Shown here: in pieces, positions 20,068 to 29,944 of the stretch
How the letters are laid out: every line of letters begins with the position of its first letter
How positions within the stretch are numbered: position 1 is the stretch's first letter
NCBI GenBank assembly: GCA_028275345.1
Contig: JAPWUV010000002.1
Span: 310,001 to 374,000 of the forward strand
DNA length: 64,000 nucleotides
Source of the DNA: a bacterium
GTDB taxonomy: Bacteria; Zhuqueibacterota; Zhuqueibacteria; Oleimicrobiales; Geothermoviventaceae
Direction: 5' to 3'
The notes under the pieces: model-generated
What the model was told of the DNA's origin: nothing
The model's database searches: none
Seen by the model: only the letters and a program-made list of their open reading frames with translations
Translations under genes and position numbers: made by a program

Positions 20068-21447
20068 TTGGCGACATGCCGCGTGGGAACTCCTCTCCGG
20101 GGAGGGGGGCCGTCCCGGGTCTATTTCCTGCCAGTGGCCGGGATTGCGTTGCTGGCTCTTGCTCAGTGTGCACCCGCTCCCCGTTCTGGCGAGCGAGAGC
20201 CGCTGATCTCCGTGGGACTGGTCACTGGAGCCCAGTCGAGTTCCTTCCGCCTGACTAAGCCGGCCACACTTCTCCTCGACGGTGAGGCAGCGGGTAGTTT
20301 GAGCGAGGGGACCTACCGGATCCGCCTGGAAAAGCCTCTGCACCGCGGGACGGCATCGCGGGAGGAGATATCATCCGGGCGGAACGCTTCGACAGCCTCC
20401 GGTCTGCGACTCGTGCTTCTCGACGAGCGGGGCCGGAAGGCCGGCGAGGCGCAGCAAGCCATTTCGCTGAGGAATGGCGATCTCGTATTCCTCGGCCGAT
20501 CGGGCCGTCGGCGGCAGGATCGTGTCTACCCCGGACGAGTGGATTTCCTCTTGTGGCGTGGGCAGATGGCGATCGTCAATCGCTTGCCGCTCGAGGAGTA
20601 CGTGCGCGGGGTCTTGCTGGCCGAGATCTCGCCCAAGTCGCCGCAGGAGGCCCTGCGAGCGCAAGCCATTGCTGTGCGGAGCATGGCCCTCTCTCAGCGC
20701 CGGCAGGCGCATGCGGGGGCTCCCTTCGAACTATGCGCGGATTGGCACTGCCAGGTCTACGCCGGCGTCCCCGTGGACAAGAGCCCCGTGGATGAGGCCG
20801 TGAAGACCACGCGGGGAATGGTGTTGTATTCCGGCGGGACGGTGATCCAGGCCCTGTACAGCGCCAATTGCGGAGGGCACACGGAATCCGCCGCGCGGGC
20901 GTGGCGTGGATCGCGCCTGGATTACCTGCGCGGGGTGCTGGACGGGCCGCAGGACGTGGATCCGGATCTCACCAAGGAGAGAATCCTTGAACAATGGGTC
21001 CTCGGCAAGCCAGACGTGTTCTGCAAGGATTCTCCCCGCGGGCACTTCCGCTGGACGAGGGTGATCAAAGCCTCGGTGCTGAAAACCAGGCTCGAACGGA
21101 TGCTGGGCAGGACGGTGGGGGATGTGCTGGAGCTCGCAGTTCTGCGCCGAGGGGTCTCCGGCAGAGCCTTTCGCATTCAGATCACCACGACCGAGGGGAA
21201 CTTCCAGGTCGACGGAGAGCTCCGGATCCGCCACCTCTTGGCGCAGCCAGCGCTGCCAAGTTCCTGCTTCGCCGTGGAGGTGCGAGAAGGGGGTGCCGGC
21301 CGGGAGTTTGTGCTGCATGGCGCGGGATTCGGGCACGGAGTCGGCCTGTGCCAGGATGGAGCGGCGGCGATGGCTAAGCGCGGCTACCGCTACTGGGAGA
21401 TCCTTGCGCATTACTATCCCGGCACGCGTCTATTGCAAATCTATTGA
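20068..21447 (+). CDS. SpoIID/LytB-domain lipoprotein
   Basis: About 459 residues. The N-terminus ends in a lipobox (ALLALAQC), so the mature protein is probably anchored to a membrane. The SpoIID domain begins near residue 165: RLPLEEYVRGVLLAEISP contains the catalytic Glu of SpoIID-type lytic transglycosylases, followed by EALRAQAIAVRSMA. The C-terminus carries GFGHGVGLCQDGA, the family's conserved block. It probably cleaves denuded peptidoglycan glycan strands. The start is uncertain: TTG 20068 or GTG 20083, both with poor Shine-Dalgarno sites. Confidence 0.85.
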   Translation: MATCRVGTPLRGGGPSRVYFLPVAGIALLALAQCAPAPRSGEREPLISVGLVTGAQSSSFRLTKPATLLLDGEAAGSLSEGTYRIRLEKPLHRGTASREEISSGRNASTASGLRLVLLDERGRKAGEAQQAISLRNGDLVFLGRSGRRRQDRVYPGRVDFLLWRGQMAIVNRLPLEEYVRGVLLAEISPKSPQEALRAQAIAVRSMALSQRRQAHAGAPFELCADWHCQVYAGVPVDKSPVDEAVKTTRGMVLYSGGTVIQALYSANCGGHTESAARAWRGSRLDYLRGVLDGPQDVDPDLTKERILEQWVLGKPDVFCKDSPRGHFRWTRVIKASVLKTRLERMLGRTVGDVLELAVLRRGVSGRAFRIQITTTEGNFQVDGELRIRHLLAQPALPSSCFAVEVREGGAGREFVLHGAGFGHGVGLCQDGAAAMAKRGYRYWEILAHYYPGTRLLQIY

Positions 21448-21477
21448 GCGGCACCGGCGCTACGGTGGGGAGGCGAA

Positions 21478-22422
21478 TTGGCCCGAAGGATCTGCATCGT
21501 CTTCGTGGACGGGTTGGGCATTGGGGATCCCTCTCCGGAGACGAATCCTCTGGTCGGCGCCAGTACGGGGGTATTGGCCCTTTACCGGGAGGAGCTACCT
21601 CGTAAGGCGCTTCCCCGAGGCGGGATGGCCGTGGGAATTGACGCCTGCCTCGGGGTGGAGGGGATTCCCCAAAGTGCGACGGGCCAGACCACGCTCCTGA
21701 CCGGGGTCAATGGCGCCCGGCTGGTAGGGCGTCACCTACCCGGTTTCCCCAATCGGACGCTTCGACGCCTTCTTTTCGAGCGTTCGTTGCTTCGGATAGC
21801 TCGGCAGATGGGGCTCAGGGCGGCCTTTGTGAACGCGTACACTCGCCTGACGAATAGCGAGAGCTTCGAAGATCTGCTGCCGCGCGTCTCGGCCACCACG
21901 ATGGCATGCCTCAGCGCAGGGCAGGCGTTCCGCACGCTGGAAGACTTGCGAGAAGGCCGAGCCGTCTACCAGGATTTTACCAATGAGGAGCTGCGGGAGA
22001 GGGGGTTCCACGTGCCGCTCTGGTCCCCGGACACGGCAGGGAGGATTCTCGCCGAGATTTCGGCAGAGCTTGAGCTGTGTCTGTATGAGTTCTTTCGGAC
22101 GGACCGGGTGGGACACAAGGGCGATCTCGAGCGGGCGAAGCAGGTGATCGCGGAGTTGGAGGAGTTTGTGGATTCCCTGCTGAGCCATATTGATTTTCGG
22201 GAGCAGACGGTCTTGGTGGTGAGCGACCATGGGAACATCGAGGACCTGGCCACCCCCACCCATACGCGCAATCTGGCCTTCGCTGCGGCTTGGGGCTGGG
22301 GGGCGGAGGAACTAGTGTCGGCCTGCTCCTCGCTGGAGGATGTGCATCCGGCAATTCTACGCTCCCTTGCAGGGAACGATGGCTTCCGCGCGGGGCAGCT
22401 CGGGCGGGAAATTTCCCCTTGA
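21478..22422 (+). CDS. Metalloenzyme of the alkaline phosphatase/phosphomutase superfamily
   Basis: 314 residues from a TTG start preceded by GGGGAGG. The metal-binding pattern of the phosphopentomutase/phosphoglycerate-mutase (iPGM)-like superfamily is visible: VDGLGIGD at the N-terminus, SATGQTTLLTG with the phosphorylated Thr/Ser position, EFFRTDRVGHKGD, and VVSDHGNIED near the C-terminus. The cap domain is short compared with true mutases, so the substrate is open. It lies 30 bp after the SpoIID-like gene and ends just inside the promoter of the next gene. Confidence 0.8.
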   Translation: MARRICIVFVDGLGIGDPSPETNPLVGASTGVLALYREELPRKALPRGGMAVGIDACLGVEGIPQSATGQTTLLTGVNGARLVGRHLPGFPNRTLRRLLFERSLLRIARQMGLRAAFVNAYTRLTNSESFEDLLPRVSATTMACLSAGQAFRTLEDLREGRAVYQDFTNEELRERGFHVPLWSPDTAGRILAEISAELELCLYEFFRTDRVGHKGDLERAKQVIAELEEFVDSLLSHIDFREQTVLVVSDHGNIEDLATPTHTRNLAFAAAWGWGAEELVSACSSLEDVHPAILRSLAGNDGFRAGQLGREISP

Positions 22423-22447
22423 CACTTGGGGGCGAAATTGCTAAAAT
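22419..22447 (+). promoter_or_regulatory. Consensus sigma70 promoter of the bifunctional nuclease gene
   Basis: Perfect TTGACA at 22419-22424, 17-bp spacer, TAAAAT at 22442-22447. Initiation near 22454 gives a leader of about 117 nt to the ATG at 22571. The -35 overlaps the last codon of the upstream gene. Confidence 0.85.
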
Positions 22448-22570
22448 AAGCCGGCGTTGAAATCAGACGGTTCGGTCCTGTCGTCCCAGTCATTGCTGAA
22501 CCAAAGGACCGAAGGCAGTGGCGAGGGCGCCAGGGAACGGCTACTGGCTTCAGCCAGAGCGGAGGTTCCC

Positions 22571-23167
22571 ATGCTGGTGGCGGTGAAAGTGGAGCGAGTC
22601 ACGCTGGACACTTCCACGAATCGCTTCGTCGTGATCCTCAAGGATGAGGTTCACGGGCGCTGGCTTCCGATCGTGGTTGGCTCGACGGAAGCGCAGGCGA
22701 TCGCGCTCCAGCTCGAGAAGATCACTCCCCCGCGCCCACTCACGCACGATCTCATGAAGAACCTGCTCCTCTCGCTCGACGTCCAAGTGACCCGCGTGAT
22801 CGTCAACGACCTTCGGGAAAACACCTACTACGCGCTCATTTCCCTCAAGGTGAATGGGGATCAGAAGGAGATCGACGCGCGACCCAGTGACGCGATTGCC
22901 CTCGCGCTCCGGATGCATGCTCCCATTTTCGTCGACGAAGAAGTGATGAGGAAGGCCGCCGTGGTGGAACAACGTGAGACTCCCGAGATGAACCTGACCC
23001 CGGAAGAGGAACGTGAGGAGAGGGTGGAAGAACTTTCCCTCGCCGACAGACTGGAGCAGCTCAACATCGAGCTGCGAAAGGCCATTCGCGACGAGCGCTA
23101 CGAAGATGCGGCCAAGCTTCGCGACCAAATCAACGAACTCCGCAAGATGCGGGAAAAGCAAGAGTAA
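22571..23167 (+). CDS. Bifunctional nuclease (DUF151) with UVR motif
   Basis: 198 residues. The first 130 form a DUF151/BFN domain (VVILKDEVHGRWLPIVVG, then ARPSDAIALALR), a family with reported RNase and DNase activity. The C-terminus (LEQLNIELRKAIRDERYEDA) is a UvrB/UvrC-type UVR helix-hairpin. The ATG at 22571 has GGAGG nine bases upstream. A longer frame reaching 22457 is excluded because it would start three bases after the predicted transcription start. The gene ends before a strong terminator, so it is a monocistronic unit. Confidence 0.9.
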   Translation: MLVAVKVERVTLDTSTNRFVVILKDEVHGRWLPIVVGSTEAQAIALQLEKITPPRPLTHDLMKNLLLSLDVQVTRVIVNDLRENTYYALISLKVNGDQKEIDARPSDAIALALRMHAPIFVDEEVMRKAAVVEQRETPEMNLTPEEEREERVEELSLADRLEQLNIELRKAIRDERYEDAAKLRDQINELRKMREKQE

Positions 23168-23195
23168 GCCAGAGATTCTGCGGGGTGATCAAGGA

Positions 23196-23226
23196 GCCCA
23201 CGCTGACCGGCGTGGGCTTTTTTGTT
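23196..23226 (+). terminator. Rho-independent terminator after the nuclease gene
   Basis: GCCCACGC pairs with GCGTGGGC (8 bp) around the six-base loop TGACCG, followed by TTTTTTGTT. It separates the nuclease gene from phoB. Confidence 0.92.
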
Positions 23227-23296
23227 GGGCAGACTGCTCCGTTTCGTGCGATCCCTTCCAGACGCAAAACCAGCCATTCGCATGAGGGGATGCCAC

Positions 23297-23988
<692 letters not shown>

Positions 23989-23992
<4 letters not shown>

Positions 23993-25797
23993 CCAGAGGG
24001 AGGCTGTTCGGGAGGCTTTATCGATCTTACCTCCTGGCCGCTGCGGCAGCCGTTGGGGCTACGATCGTCATCGCAGCGCAGGCCGTCAGCCGTTTCCAGG
24101 CCGATCGGACCGCGTTGCAGCTCGAGACGTTTGCCAAGCTTGTGGGCCCTCGGTTCGAGACGGCCCTCTTGTACGATCGTGAGCAGGGCAGGACCCTCTG
24201 CGACAGTCTCGGTAAGGTGCTCGGTACACGCCTCACTGTGATCCTTCCAGACGGCGCGGTCGTCGGCGATTCCGAACATGACCCGCTCACGATGGAGAGC
24301 CACGCCGATCGTCCGGAGGTGAAGGCCGCTCTGGCCGGGAAGGTGGGGCGTTGCCTCCGGTACAGCTTCACCCTGCAAAAAGAGCTACTGTACGTGGCCG
24401 TGCCGGTTTTGCGGCAAGGGAAGGTCATCGGGGTGGTACGGGTCGCCATGCCCGCAAGGACTCTGGGGGAAGCCCTGAGGCCCGTTCGCCGGGAGCTCGC
24501 CTTCGCTGGCTTGGTCCTGATGGTAATCCTCGCGGGCATTTCGTTCATCGTGGCCAGGAGGATCAGTCTGCCGATCGAAAGGATGAAGAGCGCGGCACAG
24601 GATTTTGCCGTCGGCCGGCTCGGGGCACGCCTCATCCCAGAAGGCCCCGAGGAGCTGCGTCTTCTGGCGGAATCGCTGAACGTGATGGCCTCGCAGCTGG
24701 ATGCGCGGATCCGCGAGCTCTCGGAGGAGCGACGGCGGGTGGAGGCGATCCTGAGCAGCATGGAGGAGGGGATCATCGCCGTCGAGGGACAGGGCTCGGT
24801 CTTCCTGATGAACCCCGCGGCGTACCGCATGCTCGGTATGGAGCGGACGGAGACAGGGAAAACCCTGGGCGAGCTTTGCCGGGATCCGGACCTGTGTCGG
24901 ATCGCGGAGGATGTGCTTTCCTCTGGTCAGCCAATTTCTCAGGAGATCCGGTCCAAGCCGGACGGCGGGCGGCTTCTTCGAATCCGGGCGGCACCGATCC
25001 ACTCGGAAGTGGGACAAGTGGTGGGGGCCGTGCTGGTGCTCGAGGACGTGACCGAACTCCGCCGGCTGGAGCGCATCCGCCGCGATTTCGTGGCGAATGT
25101 CGCGCATGAGCTGCGTACACCCATCACCTCAATTCTCGGATTCGTGGAAACGCTGCTCGAAAGCGGCACAAGCGACGAGTCCACACGAAGACGCTTTCTC
25201 GAGGTGGTGCGAAAACAGTCCGAGCGCCTGCGGGCCATCGTGGACGATCTTCTGCTCTTGGCCCGGGTTGAAGCTCAGCAGGAGGCGAGGCAGATCCGAT
25301 TGGAACCGACCATGTTGCGGCAAGTGCTGGAAGACGCGATGGAAATCTGCGCACCGGCAGCCGCGGACAAGAAGATCCAGGTGGAGCTCGAGTGCGAGCC
25401 TGGCCTCGTGGCGGAGGCGAATCCGCCTCTTCTGACCCAAGCGGTGGTGAACTTGCTCGACAACGCCATCAAGTACAGCGAACCTGGGGGAACGGTGCGT
25501 CTACTGGCCACAAGGGGCAGGACATCGGTCGCGATCCGAGTTGAAGATCAGGGGTGCGGGATCCCGGAAGAACACTTGGCCCGAATCTTCGAGCGCTTCT
25601 ACCGCGTGGACAAGTCCCGGAGCCGGCAGCTGGGGGGCACGGGGTTGGGCCTGTCCATCGTGAAGCACATCGCCGAGGCCCACAGAGGCCGCGTGACCGT
25701 GGAAAGCCGGGTGGGTGCGGGAAGTGTTTTCACGATCCTCCTGCCGATTCCCTCGCCGGGGCCACCCGCAGGGCACACGGCTGCCGACGCGGCTTAG
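23989..25797 (+). CDS. phoR: Phosphate sensor histidine kinase PhoR
   Basis: 602 residues. There is a first membrane span (residues 12-35), a periplasmic segment of about 130 residues, a second span near 165-190, a HAMP linker, and a PAS domain from about 260. HisKA has phosphoacceptor His373 in ANVAHELRTP. The HATPase domain has the N box (VVNLLDNAIKYS), GCGIPEEH, and GGTGLGLSIVKHI. The start ATG overlaps the phoB stop, so translation is coupled. The periplasmic domain is larger than in E. coli PhoR and resembles the Gram-positive-type PhoR layout. Confidence 0.93.
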
Positions 25798-25916
25798 GAT
25801 CAACGGTCTCGCCGGAGCACGCTTGGGATCACAAAGCAGCCCCCTTCTAGCTCGGTCATGGTGTGGGAAGGCCGCAGTCTTCGCGCGGGGGCACATCAGG
25901 TTTTCCGCGCGGGGGG

Positions 25917-25957
25917 TTCTAACACAATTCTAACAGCCCCAGCATCTTCGGACAACA
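25917..25957 (+). promoter_or_regulatory. Pho-box-like direct repeats upstream of pstS
   Basis: TTCTAACA occurs at 25917-25924 and again at 25928-25935, an 11-bp period. Written as hexamers, CTAACA lies at 25919 and 25930, and an in-phase ACAACA at 25952-25957 ends nine bases before the -10. Direct hexamers with an 11-bp period are how OmpR/PhoB-family regulators, including PhoP of Bacillus (TTAACA repeats), bind DNA. The regulator is inferred to be the PhoB encoded just upstream. Confidence 0.7.
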
Positions 25958-25966
25958 TCCCGCTGC

Positions 25967-25972
25967 TATAAT
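25967..25972 (+). promoter_or_regulatory. -10 element of the pstS promoter
   Basis: A perfect TATAAT. The -35 position reads ATCTTC, far from consensus, as expected of a promoter that needs an activator. The predicted start near 25979 gives a leader of about 76 nt. Confidence 0.75.
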
Positions 25973-26054
25973 GGATGCGACGCTGGGGCTCCGTGTAGCA
26001 CGGAGGCTGAGACAGGGCAGCGGCTTGACTTGAACCGAGCAAGGAGGACTGGCG

Positions 26055-27104
26055 ATGAAAAGACCGGCTCTTGGCTTCCTCGCATTGCTCTTGCTGGCCA
26101 CGAGTGCTGTGGCGCAGGAGTTTCGGGGCGTCGTTCAAGGGGCGGGGGCGACCTTCCCCTACCCACTCTACGCCCGATGGGCTTACGAGCATGCCGCGCT
26201 CTCCGGCGTACGGGTGAATTACCAGGCGATTGGATCCGGCGGGGGGATTGCTCAAATCAAGGCCCAGACCGTGGACTTCGGAGCCTCGGATGCCCCGTTG
26301 ACTCCGGAGGAGCTGAGGGAAGCAGGACTGGTCCAGTTTCCGATGGTCATCGGCGGGGTCGTGCCGGTGGTGAATCTCCCTGGGATCGGCCCCGGCGAGC
26401 TGAAATTGACCCCCGAACTCTTGGCCGACATCTTCCTGGGCAAAGTTCAGCAGTGGAATGATGCCCGGATTGCCGAGGTCAATCCGGGACTGAAGCTGCC
26501 GAAGCAGCGCATCACCGTCGTCCACCGCTCCGATGGATCCGGCACGACCTGGATCTTCACTCACTATCTCGATCAGGTTTCTGCCGCTTGGCATGAGAAG
26601 ATCGGGGTCGGCAAGGCGGTGGAATGGCCGGTGGGGATCGGCGGAAAAGGAAATGAGGGCGTCTCCGCATACGTCCAGCGGGTCAAAGGGGCGATCGGGT
26701 ACGTGGAGTACGCCTACGCCCTCCAGAACGACCTCGCCTACGCGCGCTTGAGAAACCAAGATGGGTATTTCGTCGCACCGACGATCGAAAGCTTCCAGGC
26801 CGCAGCCACTCATGCCCAGTGGGAGAAGGCCCCCGGTTTCTACATGGTCCTGACGAACCAGCCGGGCGAAGACAGCTGGCCTATCACGGGCGCTTCCTTC
26901 ATCCTGGTCCACAAGGAGCAGAAGGACTGTCCCAAAGCCCGGGCCATGCTGGAGTTCTTCGACTGGTGCTACCGGCACGGAGAAAAGGTAGCTGTGGAGC
27001 TGCACTACGTCCCGATGCCCCTGGGCGTTGTGGATCTGGTCGAGGCCATGTGGGAACGGGAGATCCGCTGTGGTGGGAAGCCCGTGTGGGAGCGGAGACG
27101 GTGA
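26055..27104 (+). CDS. pstS: Phosphate-binding periplasmic protein PstS
   Basis: 349 residues with a signal peptide cleaved after about residue 20 (LLLATSAVAQ). Phosphate-binding signatures are GAGATFPYPLYARW at the mature N-terminus, IGSGGGIAQI, FGASDAPL, and RSDGSGTTWIFTHYL. It delivers phosphate to PstCA. The Shine-Dalgarno AAGGAGG is strong. The stop overlaps the pstC start (GTGA). Confidence 0.96.
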   Translation: MKRPALGFLALLLLATSAVAQEFRGVVQGAGATFPYPLYARWAYEHAALSGVRVNYQAIGSGGGIAQIKAQTVDFGASDAPLTPEELREAGLVQFPMVIGGVVPVVNLPGIGPGELKLTPELLADIFLGKVQQWNDARIAEVNPGLKLPKQRITVVHRSDGSGTTWIFTHYLDQVSAAWHEKIGVGKAVEWPVGIGGKGNEGVSAYVQRVKGAIGYVEYAYALQNDLAYARLRNQDGYFVAPTIESFQAAATHAQWEKAPGFYMVLTNQPGEDSWPITGASFILVHKEQKDCPKARAMLEFFDWCYRHGEKVAVELHYVPMPLGVVDLVEAMWEREIRCGGKPVWERRR

Positions 27105-28093
27105 CGTTCGACACGGCCTCCACAAGCATGCGTAGTAAGGTGAGGACCCCTTCCCGCGCGATCCGCGCGGGAAGGGCCTTTGCCTGTTTCGATCGTCCCT
27201 TCCATTGGCTCGCCCTCTCGGCGGCGATGAGCCTCCTGGGCCTATTGATCGCCATCGGGATCGCATTGGTGTGGCGATCGGAGCTTTCCCTCCGAACTTT
27301 CGGGTTGCGGTTCCTCGTTCAGAGCGTGTGGGATCCGGTTCGTCACCAGTTCAGCGCCTTGACGAGTCTTTACGGGACGATCGTGTCTTCCGTGATTGGG
27401 TTGGCGCTTGCCGTCCCGCTTTCGCTTGCCATCGGGTTTTACCTGGCGGAGCTTGCCCCGCCACCCCTGGCGAGTTTCTTCGGGACCGCCGTGGAGCTGC
27501 TCGGAGCGATCCCCAGCATCATCTACGGGATGTGGGGACTGTTCGTGCTGGCCCCGATAATGGCGGATCAGATCCAGCCCGCCATCCAGAGTGTTTTGGG
27601 CTCGCTCCCGCTTTTCCAGGGACCGCCCATGGGGATCGGACTCTTCACCGCGGGAGTCATCCTTGCCCTGATGGTCATCCCCTTCGTCTCCTCCGTGGCG
27701 CGGGAGATATTCACGATGGTACCGGCGGTGATGAAGGAGTCCGGGTATGGGATTGGGGCTACGAAGTGGGAGGTGGTACGAGGCGTGACGCTCCGCTACG
27801 GCCTCAGTGGCATCGTGGGTGCGTGTCTCCTGGGACTTGCCAGAGCGCTGGGCGAAACCATGGCTGTGACATTTGTCATCGGCAATCGGCACGCCATTTC
27901 CCTTTCGCTCTTCGAGCCGGGGAACAGCATTAGTTCCACCCTCGCGAACGAGTTCACGGAGGCTTCCGAACCGCTCTATCTGAGTTCGCTGATCGAGCTG
28001 GGACTAGTCCTGTTCGTGCTCACGCTGGCCATTCAGACGATCTCGCAGCTGTGGCTGCGCAGGGTGGAACGGAGCATGGGGGGAGTTCGATGA
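27101..28093 (+). CDS. pstC: Phosphate ABC transporter permease PstC
   Basis: 330 residues with six predicted spans, the first near residues 38-60 and a cytoplasmic EAA-type loop (ESGYGIGATKWEVVRGVTL). The start GTG at 27101 overlaps the pstS stop; an ATG at 27128 is the alternative. The segment DRPFHWLALSA before the first span belongs to the family, so the start must lie upstream of it. A long hairpin sits inside codons 16-26. Overlap ATGA with pstA. Confidence 0.94.
   Translation: MTFDTASTSMRSKVRTPSRAIRAGRAFACFDRPFHWLALSAAMSLLGLLIAIGIALVWRSELSLRTFGLRFLVQSVWDPVRHQFSALTSLYGTIVSSVIGLALAVPLSLAIGFYLAELAPPPLASFFGTAVELLGAIPSIIYGMWGLFVLAPIMADQIQPAIQSVLGSLPLFQGPPMGIGLFTAGVILALMVIPFVSSVAREIFTMVPAVMKESGYGIGATKWEVVRGVTLRYGLSGIVGACLLGLARALGETMAVTFVIGNRHAISLSLFEPGNSISSTLANEFTEASEPLYLSSLIELGLVLFVLTLAIQTISQLWLRRVERSMGGVR
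27148..27176 (+). promoter_or_regulatory. Strong hairpin inside the 5' end of pstC
   Basis: CCCTTCCCGCGCG pairs perfectly with CGCGCGGGAAGGG (13 bp) around a three-base loop, 44 bp after the pstS stop. The following bases (CCTTTGCCTGTTTC) are a poor T-run, so it is more likely an RNA-stability or partial-termination element than a full terminator. Confidence 0.6.
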
Positions 28094-28935
28094 AGTGCTC
28101 TTCGGCCAAGCGCCGGAGGCTAACCGATTTGGCCGTGAGGCTCTTTGCTCAGGTAGCCTCTCTCTTGGCACTGGGGGCCTTAGTTTGGATCCTCTTTGAG
28201 GTGCTCCGCCGAGGGGGTTCGGCACTGAGCCTTTCGCTGCTGACGAAGGGGCCGACTCCTCCCGGCGTCCCCGGAGGCGGGTTCGGGAATGCCGTCCTGG
28301 GTTCCTTACTGATGACGTTTTTGGCCACGGTGATTGGCGTTCCGCTCGGTCTTCTGGCGGGAATCTATCTCGCAGAGTACGGGGGTGGGTCGAAGCTGGC
28401 GGATCTCATCCGCCTCGGCGCGAACATCTTGATGGGCGTCCCCTCCATCATTGTGGGCGTTTTCGTCTATGCCGTCCTGGTGGTCCCGATGGGGCATTTC
28501 ACAGGGTACGCCGGGGCGATCTCCCTGGCGATCATCATGTTTCCGGTGATCGCGCGTTCCTCTGGCGACATTTTGGCTCTGGTTCCGGCCTCTCTCCGGG
28601 AAGCAGCGTTGGCGCTCGGAGTCCCTCGCTGGCGAGTGACGCTCGGCATCGTGTTTCGTGCCGCGAAGTCGGGCCTCATCACGGCGTGTCTTCTCGCGGT
28701 GGCGAGGATTAGCGGCGAGACGGCTCCTCTGCTCTTCACCGCCTTGAACAGCCCCTACTGGCCGACCACGTTGAACGGGCCGACGGCGAATCTCACGGTG
28801 ACCATCTTCAATTACGCCATGTCTCCGTACGAGGATTGGAAGAATCAGGCCTGGGCTGCATCCTTGCTGATCATGCTCGGGGTGCTCGTCTTAGCCAAGG
28901 GCACGCGGTTTCTCCTAGCAAGGCGAAGGGACTGA
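28090..28935 (+). CDS. pstA: Phosphate ABC transporter permease PstA
   Basis: 281 residues with six spans. Family features are GGGFGNAVLGSLLMT before the second span, GVPLGLLAGIYLAEYG, and the loop REAALALGVPRWRVTLGIVF that contacts PstB. The ATG overlaps the pstC stop (ATGA) after GGGGGAG. It forms the channel with PstC. pstB follows after only three bases. Confidence 0.95.
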   Translation: MKCSSAKRRRLTDLAVRLFAQVASLLALGALVWILFEVLRRGGSALSLSLLTKGPTPPGVPGGGFGNAVLGSLLMTFLATVIGVPLGLLAGIYLAEYGGGSKLADLIRLGANILMGVPSIIVGVFVYAVLVVPMGHFTGYAGAISLAIIMFPVIARSSGDILALVPASLREAALALGVPRWRVTLGIVFRAAKSGLITACLLAVARISGETAPLLFTALNSPYWPTTLNGPTANLTVTIFNYAMSPYEDWKNQAWAASLLIMLGVLVLAKGTRFLLARRRD

Positions 28936-28938
28936 AGG

Positions 28939-29790
28939 ATGGTGACGATGAACCTGACCACCGAAGATCGCACCGCACTTCCGTCGTTGAGGGACGTGAT
29001 AAGCGCTCGGGAGACTCGACGGACCGCAGCTCCGACCGAGGTGAAGATCTCCGTCCGCGACCTGAACTTCTATTATGGGGACCATCAAGTCCTTTTCGGG
29101 AACAATCTGGACATCGCGGCCAATAGGGTCACGGCCATCATTGGGCCTTCCGGTTGCGGCAAATCGACCCATATTCGGGTCTACAATCGGATCTACGAGC
29201 TGTACCGAGGCCATCGTGCGACGGGACATGTCTATCTGGACGGCGTGGACATTCTGGCGCCCAATCAGGACGTGCTCGAGCTGCGGCGCCGCATCGGGAT
29301 GATCTTCCAGCGGCCCACGCCTTTTCCCATGAGCATTTTCGACAACGTCGCCTACGGACTTCGGATTCACTTCCGCCTCAGCCGGAATGAGCTGGCCGAG
29401 CGAGTGGAGAGGGCTCTGCGCGCTGCCGCTCTCTGGGATGAGGTTAAGGACAAGTTGCACAAGCCGGCCTTGGCGCTTTCCGGAGGCCAGCAACAGCGCC
29501 TGTGCATCGCCCGAGCCATCGCGCTCCAACCCGAGGTCCTCCTGATGGATGAGCCCACCTCCGCGATCGACCCCGTCGCCACTGCCCGAATCGAGGATCT
29601 CGTGGAAGAGTTGAAGAAGGACTACACGGTTGTGATCGTCACGCACAACCTGCAGCAAGCCGCCCGGATCTCCGACTACACCGCGTTCTTCTACGAAGGC
29701 AGGATCGTGGAATTCGGGCCGACAAGGCAGATCTTTACCAACCCCCGAGATCCCAGGACTGAAGCCTACATCACCGGGAGGTTCGGCTAA
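28939..29790 (+). CDS. pstB: Phosphate ABC transporter ATPase PstB
   Basis: 283 residues. Walker [10 protein letters not shown] lies at residues 69-77, the ABC signature is LSGGQQQRL, and Walker B is [12 protein letters not shown]. The N-terminus is about 30 residues longer than most PstB proteins; a methionine at residue 4 does not shorten this much. It powers PstCA. The gene is followed 13 bp later by a terminator, which makes it the last gene of the pstSCAB transcript. Confidence 0.96.
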   Translation: MVTMNLTTEDRTALPSLRDVISARETRRTAAPTEVKISVRDLNFYYGDHQVLFGNNLDIAANRVTAIIGPSGCGKSTHIRVYNRIYELYRGHRATGHVYLDGVDILAPNQDVLELRRRIGMIFQRPTPFPMSIFDNVAYGLRIHFRLSRNELAERVERALRAAALWDEVKDKLHKPALALSGGQQQRLCIARAIALQPEVLLMDEPTSAIDPVATARIEDLVEELKKDYTVVIVTHNLQQAARISDYTAFFYEGRIVEFGPTRQIFTNPRDPRTEAYITGRFG

Positions 29791-29803
29791 GGGGAAGCGG
29801 CGG

Positions 29804-29828
29804 GAGGAAACGAGGCGTTTCCTCTTTT
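29804..29828 (+). terminator. Rho-independent terminator after pstB
   Basis: GAGGAAACG pairs with CGTTTCCTC (9 bp) around loop AGG, followed directly by TTTT. It separates pstSCAB from the esterase and phoU. Confidence 0.8.
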
Positions 29829-29944
29829 CCCGTGCCAATTGTACCTTGCTCCTGCGTATTGCGCGCGGTGGAGACGAGCTTGCTCTCCCGAGCCAGGAAA
29901 GCGGCGGCGAGCAAATACCTGATCCAAGACGAAGGAGGATGCCG

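Larger units (their letters stand above)
25798..26054. other. phoR-pstS intergenic control region
   Basis: 257 bp holding Pho-box-like repeats (25917-25957), a TATAAT at 25967-25972, a small hairpin in the leader (CTCCGTG, loop TAG, CACGGAG at 25989-26005), and the pstS Shine-Dalgarno AAGGAGG. No gene is present. Confidence 0.7.

Noticed and set aside
22457-22570. N-terminal extension of the bifunctional nuclease
   Set aside because: It would begin within three bases of the predicted transcription start; GGAGG supports the ATG at 22571.
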